Shown piece by piece: positions 36,229-48,469 of a stretch of DNA of 64,000 bases. Numbering within the stretch: position 1 is the stretch's first letter; every line of letters begins with the position of its first letter. Where the stretch lies: the NCBI RefSeq assembly GCF_020921035.1, contig NC_063157.1:9398001-9462000 (forward strand), in the 5' to 3' direction. This DNA comes from Rhodamnia argentea (Eukaryota > Streptophyta > Magnoliopsida > Myrtales > Myrtaceae). The notes beneath the pieces were generated by a model. The model ran no database searches. It saw only the letters and a program-made list of their open reading frames with translations, and was not told the DNA's origin. A program made the position numbers and the translations under genes.

Positions 36229-36394
36229 CCCTTAAAATCAAGTGTTACAACCTTAAATCGACACTATTTAAGCAAATCAAACACTTAAACGACAATATTG
36301 AGGGGATCGTAACTTCGAGGGAAAATCTTATCTCGGAGAACATCTTTTGGTTTAGCGGAGCAAACTAACTTGAACTCCTTACTCTTTGCTTGCA

Positions 36395-36645
36395 TAATTT
36401 CGAAAATCTCAAACTGATATATCTGTGATAAATGTATTGCAAACCAATTTTTTTATCACAAAAAACTCAAAATTGATACATATGAGATAAATTTACCCTA
36501 AATTAATTTTTTGACCATCAAAAACCCCAAGCTGGTACATCCGTGATAAATTTACCATCCATTAGTTTTCATTATATTGGATTAATACAACAAAAAATCC
36601 AAAATAGGTACACCCGTGACAAGCTAGGGGTTTGAAAACTCCAAA
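36395..36645. repeat. Short tandem array of about 75 bp units
   Basis: Four degenerate units carry a shared pattern: CAAACTGATATATCTGTGAT; CAAAATTGATACATATGAGA; CCAAGCTGGTACATCCGTGA; CCAAAATAGGTACACCCGTG, most followed by TAAATTTACC-like sequence. The same array is in unit 2 at about 39785-40040. No coding frame. Confidence 0.5.
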
Positions 36646-36840
36646 CTAATACGCTCGCTAACTGCCACATATCATTTAACTCAATAATTTGACAGTAAAA
36701 TTCGAGGGTCAAAAGAAGTAACAAAAAGTATGATGTAACGTGAAAGTAAGAAACTAGGTAAAGACTAAGGAATGTGGGACATTATATTAGTGACAAATGG
36801 TTGGTCAAAGTGAGATATAAGGGCAACAAGGTAATTCTCC

Positions 36841-38003
36841 AAAATGATATGGTATGTTTCAATTAAGAGCCTAAAGTGGCCACGGTATTTCAAAAAAGGG
36901 TCCGGCTGAAGGACATTTTCGTCATTTCACATTTTAATTTTTTTGTTCATTTTCCTTTTTTATTTGTAATTTTTTTAAAAAGGAAAAAAGGACACACAGG
37001 CGGGAGGGCCGGCCCTCCCGTTTGTGGCCGCCGACCCATCGCTAATGGGGGTCGGCGAGGGCGGCGAAGGCCGGCGTCACTAGTTAAAAGCGAGGGTCGG
37101 ACCCTCTCCCGCATTTGTGTGGGATCGGCGACCCCCACCCGGATTAGGGGCCGCGAGTCGTCGCCCGGGACCGGGCGGGGGTCACCTAAGCGGCGGCATG
37201 GCCTCGGGGCAGCGGTGAGTCGCGACTAAGAAGGTTGAGGGTGGTGTCGAGTCTCGTAGAGGGCAGCTACGGGGTCCTACGGTGGCGCGATGGCTCAAGG
37301 TCTTGGGTCGGGTGCAGATCCGAGCTTCTCGGGCTCGGATCCGGTGGCGACGGGAGGGCGGGTCGGCGATTGAACGGATGGATGGTAGCGCGAGGTGGAG
37401 TGGGTGGTTGAGTGGGTGGTTGGTGGCGGTGAGCAGAGAAGGAGATAGGGGTTGGACCTCACCGAGCTCGTAGGTTCGTGGGTCTCTCGACGTCGGGTGC
37501 GGGGGCTCGAAACGATGGCGGTGGCGGCGAGAGGCTCGGATCGACGGTCGAGCGGCGCAGCTGCAAGTGGGTTGAGGTGGACGGCTGGCTGGCATCTATA
37601 GATGGAGGGGTGGTCGTGAGCAATAGAAGGAAAAAGAAGGCGAGGGCGAAGACAAAGACGAAGACGAAGACGAAGGAGAAGAAAGAAAAGAAAGAGTGGG
37701 GGAGGGTCTGGTCGCATCGGGAAAGAGAGAGAGTGAGTGAAGGGAAAAAAAAGTGTAAAATAGATTAAAAAATTTAAAAATAAAGAAAATAAATCAAATA
37801 AATAAAAAGACGAAAATGCCCTTGAAATCATGCCTTTTTTGAGATTTTATGGTCACTTCACGCCCTTATTTGAAACAATATTCACTTCATGCTTTTTTTT
37901 TTTAGAAAATGAGGGCACTTCATGCCCTTATTTGAGACAGAGACCATTTGGGGTCCTTATTTGAAAAAATAGAAGACTTTAAGTTCTTTTTTGGATTTTT
38001 CCC
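36841..38003. mobile_element. Foldback element, family A copy 4 (left end truncated)
   Basis: Near-identical to copy 3 but missing the outermost left arm because the duplication breakpoint cuts it. The right arm is complete to TTTTTTGGATTTTTCCC. A GAAGACGAAGACGAAG run marks the interior at about 37650-37680. Confidence 0.6.
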
Positions 38004-39233
38004 TTTCCTTTTTTTGAATCAAGCTGCATTGTCATTAAAAGTTTTAAAGTTTGATATGTTGAAGGAGGAATTGCACATCAAACTTCAGGACTTTTTCGCA
38101 TCATTCGATATGATTTTTGAACTCCTATTTTCAATCATGATCCTTGAATCACGAAAATCCGTTAAATGCGTAATATATTAATCTCTCAATGCTTTCCATA
38201 TAATAAAGTGCGCTTTTAAAACTCATATGTGCCGTAATATCTCCACGTTACTTGCTACATAATTTCATCAAAACGTATCACATGACATTCATTTCAATGT
38301 GACTCGTATCTCAAAATTTTCTCTTAATATTTTTCTCTTAATCTAGTTCTACTAATCAAATTGATTGGCTAAGGCCATTCATTTGTTATTTGATCGATAT
38401 AAATATCGTATGACATTATATACGTGTCCTAAATTTCGTAAAATTACCAGAACAGCTCACTTTTCAAAAGACCTTAGCAATTCGGTCCAAATTTTGACTA
38501 GTGAGACAAATGTCTAGATTAGGCCATTAATTGTGAAACTGACTATGAACTTTCCATCATGAGCATCGTTAAGATGTAAAACAGCTCACAAAGTTTTCAA
38601 ATTTTAGAAAAAGAGACCTCTGCCCTTTTCAAATTACAAAACAGCCCATGCTCCACTATGCTTAGATTTTTCACCCGATTTTATTTCCCATAATTTATCT
38701 AGCTCAATCACTAATGAATAATCGTCTTTATTGACATAGTCCGATGTTGACAGGAGCATTTATAAGCAGTGATTATGTTTTTGCCCTTGTGTTACGCAAA
38801 ACTACTATTTTAACTTTTAACGAGCATATATAGTCCTCAACTCTCTAATCGTCTTGCTCATCAAAATTATGCAAAATACCCTTTAAATCATTCCACGTGC
38901 TTTTTATTCATGAAATACACTCACAGTGAGTCGTATATAGAGTCTTGCCCAGTAGCAACTTTACATGGCATCAAGAAACATTGTTCTAATCTCATGTAAA
39001 CAAAGCAATAACCATGGTGCAAATCATGCATATAGTCTTGCATCTATGTATCTCATCCCATAATCAATCGTTTATTTCTTTTAACAGCGTGGATCTGCGT
39101 TATTGTTCATTGTGTAAGCTAAAGTCAAACGACAATCAGTAGTACCGAGGGGATCAACCCACTTTAGCCCCGAGAAATTCATTTTGATGGGAAGCTTTGA
39201 TTGAACAAAGAGCTTCGTCCACCTTAAAATGGC

Positions 39234-39617
39234 ATAAGGACATCTTAAGTATTGATATTTGTGTACGGCGCTCATTCTAGTGTCAATATATATATTTGAT
39301 CACTTGAGTGCCAAATAGGAGAAAAAATGATCATTTTAGTGTCAACAATAAGAAATTCCGTCAACCTTACCGGAGTTGACACTTAAATAATTTTTTTTCA
39401 AAAAAAATGACACTCAAGTGATCCAAAAAATATCACTTTAGTACCAAATTGGAGAAAAACGATCGATTTAGGGCCAACGGGAAGAAATTTCAATGACCTC
39501 ACTAGAATTGGTATTTAAATAATTATTTTTCAAAAACATTGGCACTTAAATGATCAAAAAAATATTGACACTAAATTGAACGTCGTACACAAATATTGAC
39601 ACTCAAGGTATCATTTA
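39234..39617. mobile_element. Small inverted-repeat element (family D), copy in unit 2
   Basis: Counterpart of 35844-36228 inside the second duplication unit, with the same inverted ends (ATAAGGACATCTTAAGTATT at left; ACACTCAAGGTATCATTTA at right). Confidence 0.55.
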
Positions 39618-40231
39618 CCCCTTAAAATCAAGTGTTACAACCTCAAATTGACACTAGTTAAGCAAATCAAACACTTAAACGAACAATATTGAGGGGATCG
39701 TAACTTTGAGGGAAAATCTTATCTCGGAGAACATCTTTTGGTTTAGCGGAGCAAACTAACTTGAACTCCTTACTCTTTGCTTGCATAGTTTCGAAAATCT
39801 CAAACCGATATATCTGTGATAAATGTATTGCAAACCAATTTTTTTATCGCAAAAAACTCAAAATTGATACATATGAGATAAATTTACCCTAAATTAATTT
39901 TTTGACCATCAAAAACCTCAAGTTGGTACATCCGTGATAAATTTACCATCCATTAGTTTTCATTATATTGGATTAATACAACAAAAAATCCAAAATAGGT
40001 ACACCCGTGACAAGCTAGGGGTTTGAAAACTCCAAACTAATACGCTCGCTAACCGCCACATATCATTTAACTCAATAATTTGACGGTAAAATTCGAGGGT
40101 CAAAAGAAGTAACAAAAAGTATGATGTAATGTGAAAGTAAGAAACTAGGTAAAGACTAAGGAATGTGGGACATTATATTAGTGACAAATGGTTGGTCAAA
40201 GTGAGATATAAGGGCAACAAGGTAATTCTTC

Positions 40232-41365
40232 AAAAAGATATTTGAGATTTTGATGATTAGTGAGGCCCGTAAAATGATAGGGTAATTTTAACTCAGTGAA
40301 TTTTCTTGGTAATTACCCTATATAGTTTTCGGGGCGTGCCAATCCCGCCCAATAGTAGTATGTCGACACGTTTGTCACCGCTAACCTCGTGTACCATCTT
40401 GTCTGCTGATTTCTATTTGGTTTATGCCTATGAAGTTAGCCAAATCATTTTACTAACCGATTATTCTCAACTGCGACGTATCGTGATATCACGGAATTAA
40501 TGAGAGAGTCCGTAATTTGCCGAATACCGGGAAAACTTTGAGATCCGTCATCCAAGAGAGTTGAGAGCGTGAGAAAAACCATTTCACGTGATTGACTCTC
40601 GTGGATTTAAGTAATATCTAGGATTGCGCGGCCCTTGAGTGTAAGTGTTCGAGTAATTGCAGTCCGTTGCGATGGAATCATCTCGTCCATCTCTTCCTGT
40701 GAAATCGAACCACGAAAATTGATTGTGTCGAGGTTTTTTTTTTTTTTTTTTTTGGCTATTTATTTCCAACTCAAGTCGAGTCAGACATTTTGTCAAACTC
40801 CTCCTCAACATGAGCATTGACTTGTCTGCTTTTGCTTTTGTAGTATTTGACTTTTCCGGTGCCAATCTGTCTCGAAACAAATTAATACAAAAAAAAAAAA
40901 AAAATGAAGGTTTGAGATTTTTTTTTTTTTTGGGTCGGAAGGGTTTAAGAATTCAATTGCCAGCATAGCTGTGTGGAAAATAGAGGCAATAAGAGACAAG
41001 AAGCAAAGACCTCAAGGAAGAAGAGGAGCAATAACCTTTGCAGATGTCTTAGCTAATCCCTTTGAAACACCCACATGAGCCAAAGAAGCAAGTACATTAA
41101 TGATGGAGACCTCCGACTTCTTTTCTTCTCTTTAAGGCCGGTTGAATTAAATTACTCCACATTGATCTGCTGTCTTCCCTTAATTAATTGGACATTAATT
41201 GTGACAGTATACTATTTTTTTCTAATCTTTTTTTTTTTTTGTCGAAATAAGTTTAGGAACCTTGAAATGGTCCAAGGGGGAGAGATGGGTCGATCTTTTC
41301 TCTTATTTCGGCGGACGGCCATTTTTGTTGTTATTGAAATCATGCTCTAGAAAATCCTGGGGAAA
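40232..41365. other. Intergenic DNA with a coding-looking fragment
   Basis: Mostly non-coding, with poly-T runs at 40733-40753 and 40919-40931. 40944-41078 on the plus strand gives an in-frame stretch ending RRGAITFADVLANPFETPT and a stop. It looks more protein-like than its surroundings but is too short and unplaced to name; it may be a gene relic. Confidence 0.35.
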
Positions 41366-41700
41366 TTGTTTATTCCGTCATAAACTTATCGAACGGATGC
41401 CAATTCAGTCTAAATTTTTTTCATTTTTTGTCAATTTAGTCCTAAAACATTTATGTAAAATTTCAATATAATCATTCTAGCCAATTTTTGCCGGAAATCG
41501 ACAATGTGATGGGGTGCCGCGTAAGACGGTCGACGAAGATTGAACCGCCACGTCGGCGATTTTCGACTAAAATTGACTAGAATGACTACATTATAATTTC
41601 GGATAAAGGGTTATTATTGAATTGGCAAAATTGAAAAGTTCGGAACTTGACTAGGCATCCGAATAATAAGTTTATGACTGGTTGAACAATTTATCCGAAA
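41366..41700. mobile_element. Foldback element, family B copy 2
   Basis: The left arm (TTATTCCGTCATAAACTTAT, CCAATTCAGTC, TCAATTTAGTCCTAAAAC) faces the right arm (TTATTGAATTGGCAAAATTG, GAATAATAAGTTTATGACTG). Inner pairs are TAGCCAATTTTTGCCGGAAA and CGATTTTCGACTAAAATTGA. The short core contains CGCCACGTCGGCG. About 335 bp, no coding capacity. Confidence 0.55.
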
Positions 41701-42159
41701 ACTGCTTACTTATACGATTTATGAGAAGCTTATACTCTTCCCAAAAGTTAAGATGCGACTTTTGATTGTATCAAACAGTGAATGTCCAAAGGGGGTCAAA
41801 CCAATTGCCAATGTAGTGAAATTATGATTTGATCAATAATGAGTGACACCTCACTCCTTTGACTCCAAATGAGAACGCAAGAAAATGCTCTCGTTTACTA
41901 AGGAAGAAGGCTTTGGTAGCAATAAACACTATGGTTGAGGTCAGTAGATCTCCGGGATTTATTAGAGAGAGATTGGAAGAGCGAGTCTCATATGGTACAA
42001 CATATTCCATTGTCTATCACTTGACAAAAGATAAAATAGAACATTCGATTTGACTAGGAGGCTAATTGACCTCCCCCACGTTGCTCGGCCCTTCTTCGGC
42101 TTCATGCCGCCCTTTACCTCGAAGGAAAAAATTGTCAAAGAAATCACAGATCTATTGTG

Positions 42160-43085
42160 GTTATGTTAATTCAATCCTAAATTTTTTGCATTTATACTAA
42201 TTCAATCCATTCGACCAATTTTGACCGGCAATCGTCGATGTGATGTGGACATTTTTAATAGTATTTAAATCTTTTGATATATTATTATTTAATTTTTTTT
42301 TCCACGTTAGTTGCTCATGTCGGTTAGGACGACAAGCGTCCATGTATTGTAAAAAAAGTCCTAAACTTTTTACAATTTTACCAATTCAGTTATAAACCTT
42401 TTTACATTTCACCGATTCAGTCCTATTGGCCGGAAATCGCTAACTTGGACGTCGACTTTCTTATATGGCACCGCCGGCGCTGAAGTGGATAATTTTTACT
42501 AATATTTTAATATTTTTCAAGTATTTTTATTTTTTATTTTTCTATTTTCCGTTTTCCTTTTTTCTTTTTATTTTTTTCCCACTTGTGGCGAGGGTTGCAC
42601 TCACCCGGGCGGGCGACGGCCGCCCACGTCGGCCTAAGCGAGGGAGACGGCCGTTGGAGGTCGGCGAGGGCTACCCTTGCCTAAGGCCGACAGAGGAAAA
42701 AAAAGAAGAAATATAGAAAAAATTTTAAAAATGAAAAAATAAAAACATAATTGAAAATTTTTATAAACTATCCATGTCAGCGCTATCGTTGCCACGTAGG
42801 ACAACCGGCGTCCACGTCGGCGATTTCAAGCTAACATGACTAAATCGGGAAAAGGTAAAACGGTTCAAGACTGAAGCAACAAATTTAAAAGGTTTAAAAT
42901 TGAATTGGTAAAATGGCAAAAGGTTTATGCCTTTTTTGGCAATTTTCTCACGATTTCTAACCAAAATTGTCCGAATGAACTCAATTGACAAAACTTGAAA
43001 AGCTTTACGACTAAATTGACAACAAAAAAAGGTTATAACTGAATTGACACAATTGCAAATGTTTATGATTTTTCTGATAATTTTT
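42160..43085. mobile_element. Foldback element, family B copy 4 (outer, interrupted)
   Basis: The left half at 42160-42345 (CAATCCTAAATTTTTTGCAT; TTCAATCCATTCGACCAATT; TTTTGACCGGCAATCGTC) and right half at 42951-43085 (CAAAATTGTCCGAATGAACT; TTATAACTGAATTGACACAA; GCAAATGTTTATGATTTTTC) form one inverted pair. The stretch between them is a complete second element of the same family (42346-42950). Confidence 0.45.
42346..42950. mobile_element. Foldback element, family B copy 3 (nested)
   Basis: The left arm AAAAAAAGTCCTAAACTTTT, CAATTTTACCAATTCAG faces the right arm AAAATTGAATTGGTAAAATG, CAAAAGGTTTATGCCTTTTT. The GC-rich core (42590-42690) has GGCGAGGGTTGCACTCACC, GGCGACGGCCGCCC and GGCGAGGGCTACCCTTGCC. 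Inner arms carry CGTCGACTTTC / CCACGTCGGCGATTTC. No coding capacity. Confidence 0.55.
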
Positions 43086-43242
43086 TTTTGAAAGTTGGCA
43101 AAAATGACTGTATCAGAATCGAAAAAAAAAAAAAAGCCTTTCGGGGTGTTTCTAATTTGTTTTTTTTAGAACCATTTATTTTTCCGGATGACGGAAAATG
43201 AATTTCAGCCAGTCCACAAAAAGTATTTAGATCCTAACACAC

Positions 43243-43273
<31 letters not shown>

Positions 43274-43429
43274 TGAATGAAGATATTTAGTATTAGAAAA
43301 AAATGGTAAGTCATGGAAATCCTCCCGTCATTTAATGGGAGCCCCCTCTCTAAATGGCATTGACCTAAAAGACTGCCAACGCGTTACGACAAGTAGACTC
43401 CGACAAGCGCCTTCTTGTCTTCATGCCAG

Positions 43430-43430
<1 letters not shown>
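43086..43430. other. Upstream region of the SAGL1-type gene
   Basis: No gene recognised. It contains an (ATGT) run at 43245-43276 and a repeat-like end (TTTTCCGGATGACGGAAAATG) at 43181-43201 resembling the ends near 6505-6810. Promoter elements could not be singled out. Confidence 0.4.
43245..43276. repeat. (ATGT)8 microsatellite
   Basis: Tetranucleotide run about 660 bp upstream of the SAGL1-type start codon. Confidence 0.9.

Positions 43431-43462
<32 letters not shown>
43431..43462. repeat. (CT)16 microsatellite
   Basis: Perfect CT run in the promoter or 5' leader of the gene starting at 43938. Confidence 0.9.
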
Positions 43463-43464
<2 letters not shown>

Positions 43465-43618
43465 TAAACATTGGACTTTGTCGAGACGACGACAACAGAT
43501 TATTGACCAACCATGGCATCAATAAATTAAACCCAATAATAATGTCTGTATTTCTCTTCTCTTTCCTCTCTTTCTTCCTTTTAATTAAACCGCACTGTCG
43601 CCATTTTCACTGCTAATG

Positions 43619-43621
<3 letters not shown>

Positions 43622-43651
<30 letters not shown>
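43622..43651. repeat. (AG)n microsatellite in the SAGL1-type leader
   Basis: About 14 AG units, 287 bp before the ATG at 43938 and in opposite sense to the (CT)16 run 160 bp upstream. The two runs could pair in a leader transcript. Confidence 0.85.
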
Positions 43652-43653
<2 letters not shown>

Positions 43654-43937
43654 TTCTCTTTTCTTTAGTCGACGACTTGGGTAAAGAGAGCGCCTTTTGG
43701 GTGCGCTGTCTTGTTTGTTGTTCGCATTTTGCAGGGTTGGGAAGACAACAATCGCTCCCTTTTTTATCTTCTTACCCCTTCGAGGCTTCGACCCGTTTTT
43801 CTTTTTTCTGTTTCTTTGTTTGGGTTTCGATCAGATTCGGGCCATTGAAGTCCCGACGCTTCTCGATCTGAAGTTCTTTGTGTTGCTCGACTGCGGAACT
43901 CTCAGTGTCAATTCGTTCTATGAGTCTGGTTATCTGA

Positions 43938-45920
43938 ATGGACGCAGTCGCTGAGCGCCAAGCCCCGAATGCTGAAAGGCGCTTTCGCGTCCAGGCTCCA
44001 CTGGTAAAAAGCTCAATTGCTCTTCACACCTCTTGGGTTTCTGCTATTTTTTAGTTTTGTCTTCATGGGATTTATGTCGGGAATTTCTTTGAGCATTCCT
44101 TTTTTTTTTTTTTTGGGGGGGTGGGAGTGGGTTCGCTCGATTCTTGATTTTTGGCTCTAGTGTAGAGGAAATTGGGGAGCAAAGACCTTTAACAAAAAAA
44201 AAAAAAAAAATTGGGGAGCAAAGATCAGATTATCTGTACTTGGGTGGTTGGAAATTGGTGATTTCAACGTGATCTTGATAATTGTGGTAGTGATCGTTTG
44301 GTCTGTGCATTTAATTGTGGATTTGTGAGGATACCCAGATGAGAATTGCGGTGTAGGAATGTGTTTGCTAATGAGCTTGCCTTTCTTGACTCGTCTGTTT
44401 CCTTCCCTTTCTTGTGTTTTGCCCTCATTGTCTCATGTCTTGCCTCTCAGATTCCCAGCTCATCCTGTATTAGCCTTTAGCAAGCGTCAAGTTACCGCTC
44501 CCCTGCTGCTCCATTTAGTTCCTGAAATTTCTTGGGCGGGGCATCTGTCCATGGAGTTCTTTTAAAATCAAGGATCTAGATTTTCTTTTGTAAAATATTC
44601 GATTTTGCCACTTACACCGATGAATTTTCCGTTTTAATGCTTGTAATCCTGGTGCTGGCCGCTTTGCAGGTTGATTCCGTGTCATGCTATTGCAAAGTCG
44701 ATTCCAGCTTAAAGACGGTTGTTGGCGCAAGGAAGTTTGTCCCAGGCTCCAAGCTTTGCATACAGCCCGACATCAACCCTAATGCACACAAAACCAAGAA
44801 CTCGCGCAGGGAGAGGACCCGAGTACAGTCCCCACTCTTACCGGGCTTGCCTGATGATCTTGCAATTATTTGTCTGGCTCGTGTCCCTCGCATCGAACAT
44901 AGAAAGCTCCGCCTTGTTTGCAAGAAATGGTGGCGCCTTGTCTCTAGCAGTTATTTTTACTCCATGAGGAAGAGTCTTGGACTGGCAGAGGAATGGGTAT
45001 ATGTAATGAAACGAGATCGTGATGGAAGGATCTCATGGCATGCTTTTGACCCTACCTATCAGCTCTGGCAACCACTTCCTCCTGTTCCAAGTGAGTATTC
45101 TGAAGCTCTTGGCTTTGGCTGTGCGGTGCTGAGTGGTTCCCGCCTCTACTTATTTGGAGGAAAAGATCCACTTAGGGGATCTATGAGACGGGTTGTCTTT
45201 TACAATGCTTGGACAAACAGATGGCAAAAGGCACCGGAGATGCTCAGGAAACGCCACTTCTTCGGCTTTTGTGTTATAAACAACTGTCTTTATGTGGCTG
45301 GTGGCGAGTGTGAGGGAATACAAAGGACTCTCCGTTCTGCTGAAGTGTATGACCCCAATAAACACCGGTGGAGCCCTATCACAGACATGAGTACAGCTAT
45401 GGTGCCTTTTATTGGGGTTGTCTACGACGGGAAGTGGCTCTTGAAAGGACTCGGGTCTCATCAGGAAGTGATGAGTGAAGCCTATGTCCCTGAATCTAAT
45501 ACATGGACCGCAATTAGTGACGGGATGATTGCAGGTTGGCGCAATCCTAGCATCTCTTTAAATGGACAGCTCTATGCTTTAGATTGTCGTGACGGTTGCA
45601 AGCTTAGGGTTTATGATAGAGACACCGATTCGTGGAACAGATTTATTGATAGCAAGCTCCATCTAGGAAACTCCCGAGCTCTGGAGGCTGCGGCTCTTGT
45701 TCCCCTGAATGGGAAGCTGTGCATCATACGCAACAACATGAGCATCAGTCTGGTCGATGTTTCAAGTCCCGATAAGCACGTGGAGACGAACCCCCAGCTC
45801 TGGGAAAATATTGCCACCAAAGGTCATTTCCGGACACTTGTCACTAATCTATGGTCAAGTATTGCTGGCCGGAGCGGTTTAAAGAGTCATATTGTGCATT
45901 GCCAGGTTCTTGAAGCCTAA
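43938..45920 (+). CDS. SAGL1: F-box/kelch-repeat protein, SAGL1 (At1g55270) type
   Basis: Exon 1 is 43938-44003 (22 codons, MDAVAERQAPNAERRFRVQA..) and exon 2 is 44670-45920; the phase-0 junction gives 438 residues. The F-box lies at about 78-123 (LLPGLPDDLAIICLARVP; LRLVCKKWWRLVSS). Kelch repeats follow: GSRLYLFGGKDPLRG, NNCLYVAGGECEGIQRTL, GKWLLKGLGSHQEV. The N-terminal segment with CYCKVDSSLKTV and the C-terminal HIVHCQVLEA are features I associate with the At1g55270 orthologue group. Family role: SCF receptor. Arabidopsis SAGL1 mediates turnover of PAL enzymes (phenylpropanoid control) and ECERIFERUM3 (wax). Orthology is inferred from the overall match, not a tree. The CDS is intact. Confidence 0.9.
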
Positions 45921-48469
45921 GACCAGTGTTCTTGTTCGTTAAACTCTCTAGAATTTTGTTCGGATCATTATGCCTGTGTTTCCCTCACGAATTTGAGCAG
46001 GCCGTGAATACGCCATAATTGCAGTTTATGGAGAGAATCTGCAGCAACCGGTTGTTGGATAAAATGATGAGCCGAGAGTTGACAATGAAGAATTGGTGGT
46101 TTGGAAGACTGAAATCGGTAGATCGATTCACTGGAGGCATCATATTCTGAAATGTACTCTGCCTTTCATGCGGTATAATTGTAATGACAAGGTACATTGT
46201 CAATTTTAGCAACAGAGCTTGATGTCATTGATTCATATTCATCATGAGAGATGAGGTAATTGTAGTTCAGGTCATGCGGCCACAGGGCCAGGCACCTTTT
46301 GTTGTTGGATTATTTCAGTAGTATGATTTTCGTAATGTTTGTGAATATACATATTTTCACATTTTGAATGTAAATACTGAATTTGTGTTGGCAGTGATGA
46401 ATTGCACAATGCGGACTACCTCTAACTTTGCATTGAAGTTATCCTCTTACTTGAACCTCCATCCTCAGGAGTACAATGCAGAGAAGCTTTCGCAATATCA
46501 TGCACATGTCGCAAGTACATATTCACCGCTCGCCTGTACAGTTTGAATAACTCGTCACTACGGTTTCTTCCTCTTCGGAGTCTCATTTCATCGTATTCAT
46601 TGATCTCGCGAACATTTGAGGCGACCTCTCCAGCATTAGAAGTTTGACAAGTAAATGAAAGCAAACAATATGTTCCCCAATTGTGTCAATTTACAATCAT
46701 GATCTCCTCCATAAGAAAGAAGAATGGGATGAAAAGAATGTTCCCGCGACAGGGGGCAGGACATAAAAGAAATTACAGCATGTACGATGTATCATAGGTT
46801 GACGTTAAATTAACGGAACAGATCTACACACACGAGTGGCTAGGAGGTAGTCACACCGCGAAACAATAACAAAGTTCATCGCGAGTCGACTAAATACTAT
46901 GTATAAGAGTGCTTGTCCTGTCACGATGAGACACCAACGCATCGAACTGATGGCGGAAAACTCCAGTCTCCCCAGTTCTCTTTCACCTGTAACTAAAAGA
47001 AAATGCAGAAAGTGAATCAGGTGTTAAAGTTCGTCCGACCTGAATATGGCTTAAAAGAAAAGGTCGAATGACAGACCCAAATTACTGTCCTATGACTGAA
47101 TGAGAAAGCAAATCGCCCACCATGTGCTCAACCCAGATTATCCATGTAATGCACTTCGATAAGCAAGTCATTTAGCATAATTTTAACACTAGTTCATCCT
47201 CACACTGGACCAGCAACTCTATTTATCAATCTATGAAGATTTTTTTATTGCCAACTAACAAGAAAAAGGTCGAAATGAAAGTCATACAATGACCGAGAAC
47301 CACGGGTTTCCAAGACACAATCAATGCAATCATGCATGATGTAAGTTCATCCAAGATTCTCAGAAATAATTCAGCAATCGGTTACCAGTTTTCATTATCT
47401 AAGAAGTGCAAGGACCAGTAACAACCAGCCAAATATAGAGAATAGCACGACGAGCACCAGCCTCGGTCTATATTTGAAGCTGGTACTGTTTGATCTATAT
47501 CCTCAGTGGTATACAATATCCGATGCTATAAGCACCAATGCAGGTGAAGTTAAAGCCTTCGCCAACAAAACAAGGACACAGAGAAATGGGGAAGCACATG
47601 CAAGAAACCAAAATTCAAAGTCTATTTAGAAGCTTAGAACTGTCGCTTCAATTTGACAGGAGGAGCCAACAGCAAATACATACTGAAATAGAAGAACAAA
47701 GACAAGCTACTGAGACCACTAGTAAGGTTATACTGTCGACTCAAACTAGATCATAAACCAGCGCACCAAGGCCAAAGGGTCACACAAGACTGGTGTTAAT
47801 TACCATGCTGTCCTCATCAATCGGTAGTTGAGTGCAAAATATTCCTCTTTGCCTATGTTCTCTGTACAAATTTTCTCGCACATAGGTACGGGGTCTAGCA
47901 GGTTTTTTCAAGCTAATCAAATTTACTAGTTCGAAAATGACAAATCTCTTGAGCGAATTAGCTGCTTCATTGAGCGAGAGTGTCTAATTGGAGTATAATC
48001 AGCTGACGAAACACCAGGAGGATGGGAAGGAGACACATTGGCTCAAATCGGCAAACTTTGGCATTGCACATGGACGAAATAAAGTGAAGGGCAGCAGCAA
48101 ATTGCATTGGAAACACACTCGCAGATCATCTTATTGCAAATCCAACATTCATGTGCAGATATCAACCGGACAACAGGCCCAATTCCGAGAGATGTGAGGA
48201 AAGAAATGAATAATCTTGTGCACTAAGAATCAGTGAATCTTTGGAGAAGAAGCGCAAATGAGCGTGCAGATTGGTCCCATCCCAAAAGAAAATGAAGATT
48301 CGTCCTTCTAATCGGAAGAATTCCACCTAAGCAAAGCCAAAACCCACAGAAAGGGAAATTCCCATGTCATGTCCATTGCAATTACCCAATCACGTCACAC
48401 AATCCAAAGGTGCAACTGCATACAATCGCCAAAAATTGACAACTAGCATCATTACTAATGCCCACTACC
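45921..48469. other. Intergenic DNA between the SAGL1-type gene and a DUF538 gene
   Basis: 45921-46350 should contain the 3' UTR of the plus-strand gene. On the minus strand, 46422-46664 carries an open frame with YDEMRLRRGRNRSDELFKLY that looks protein-like but is unidentified. 46921-46986 (minus) forms a 21-codon frame with a good acceptor before it (TTAGTTACAG). 47000-48400 is non-coding. The DUF538 3' UTR should lie just left of 48470. Confidence 0.4.

Larger units (their letters stand above)
33455..36840. repeat. Tandem segmental duplication, unit 1
   Basis: Unit 1 (33455-36840) matches unit 2 (36841-40231) along its full length at an offset of 3386 to 3391 bp, with scattered substitutions and small indels. 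Each unit has most of a family A foldback, then 2.2 kb of AT-rich DNA, then an inverted-repeat element. I judge identity at well over 90% from the stretches compared; it was not computed. No gene lies in the unit. Confidence 0.9.
36841..40231. repeat. Tandem segmental duplication, unit 2
   Basis: Second copy of 33455-36840. It begins inside the left arm of the foldback element (AAAATGATATGG), so its family A copy lacks the outer 85 bp. It ends at GGTAATTCTTC, after which the flank AAAAAGATATTTGAG is unique. The right flank and the left start share AAAA and GATAT, a short microhomology at the junction. Confidence 0.9.

Noticed and set aside
46921..46986. A possible last exon for DUF538 copy 1 (21 codons, VKENWGDWSFPPSVR..., good acceptor)
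   Set aside because: No phase-0 GT donor exists near the end of copy 1. The only GT donor (in CATGTGAGG) would give ATG then stop at once. A GC donor after AAG is conceivable but unsupported.
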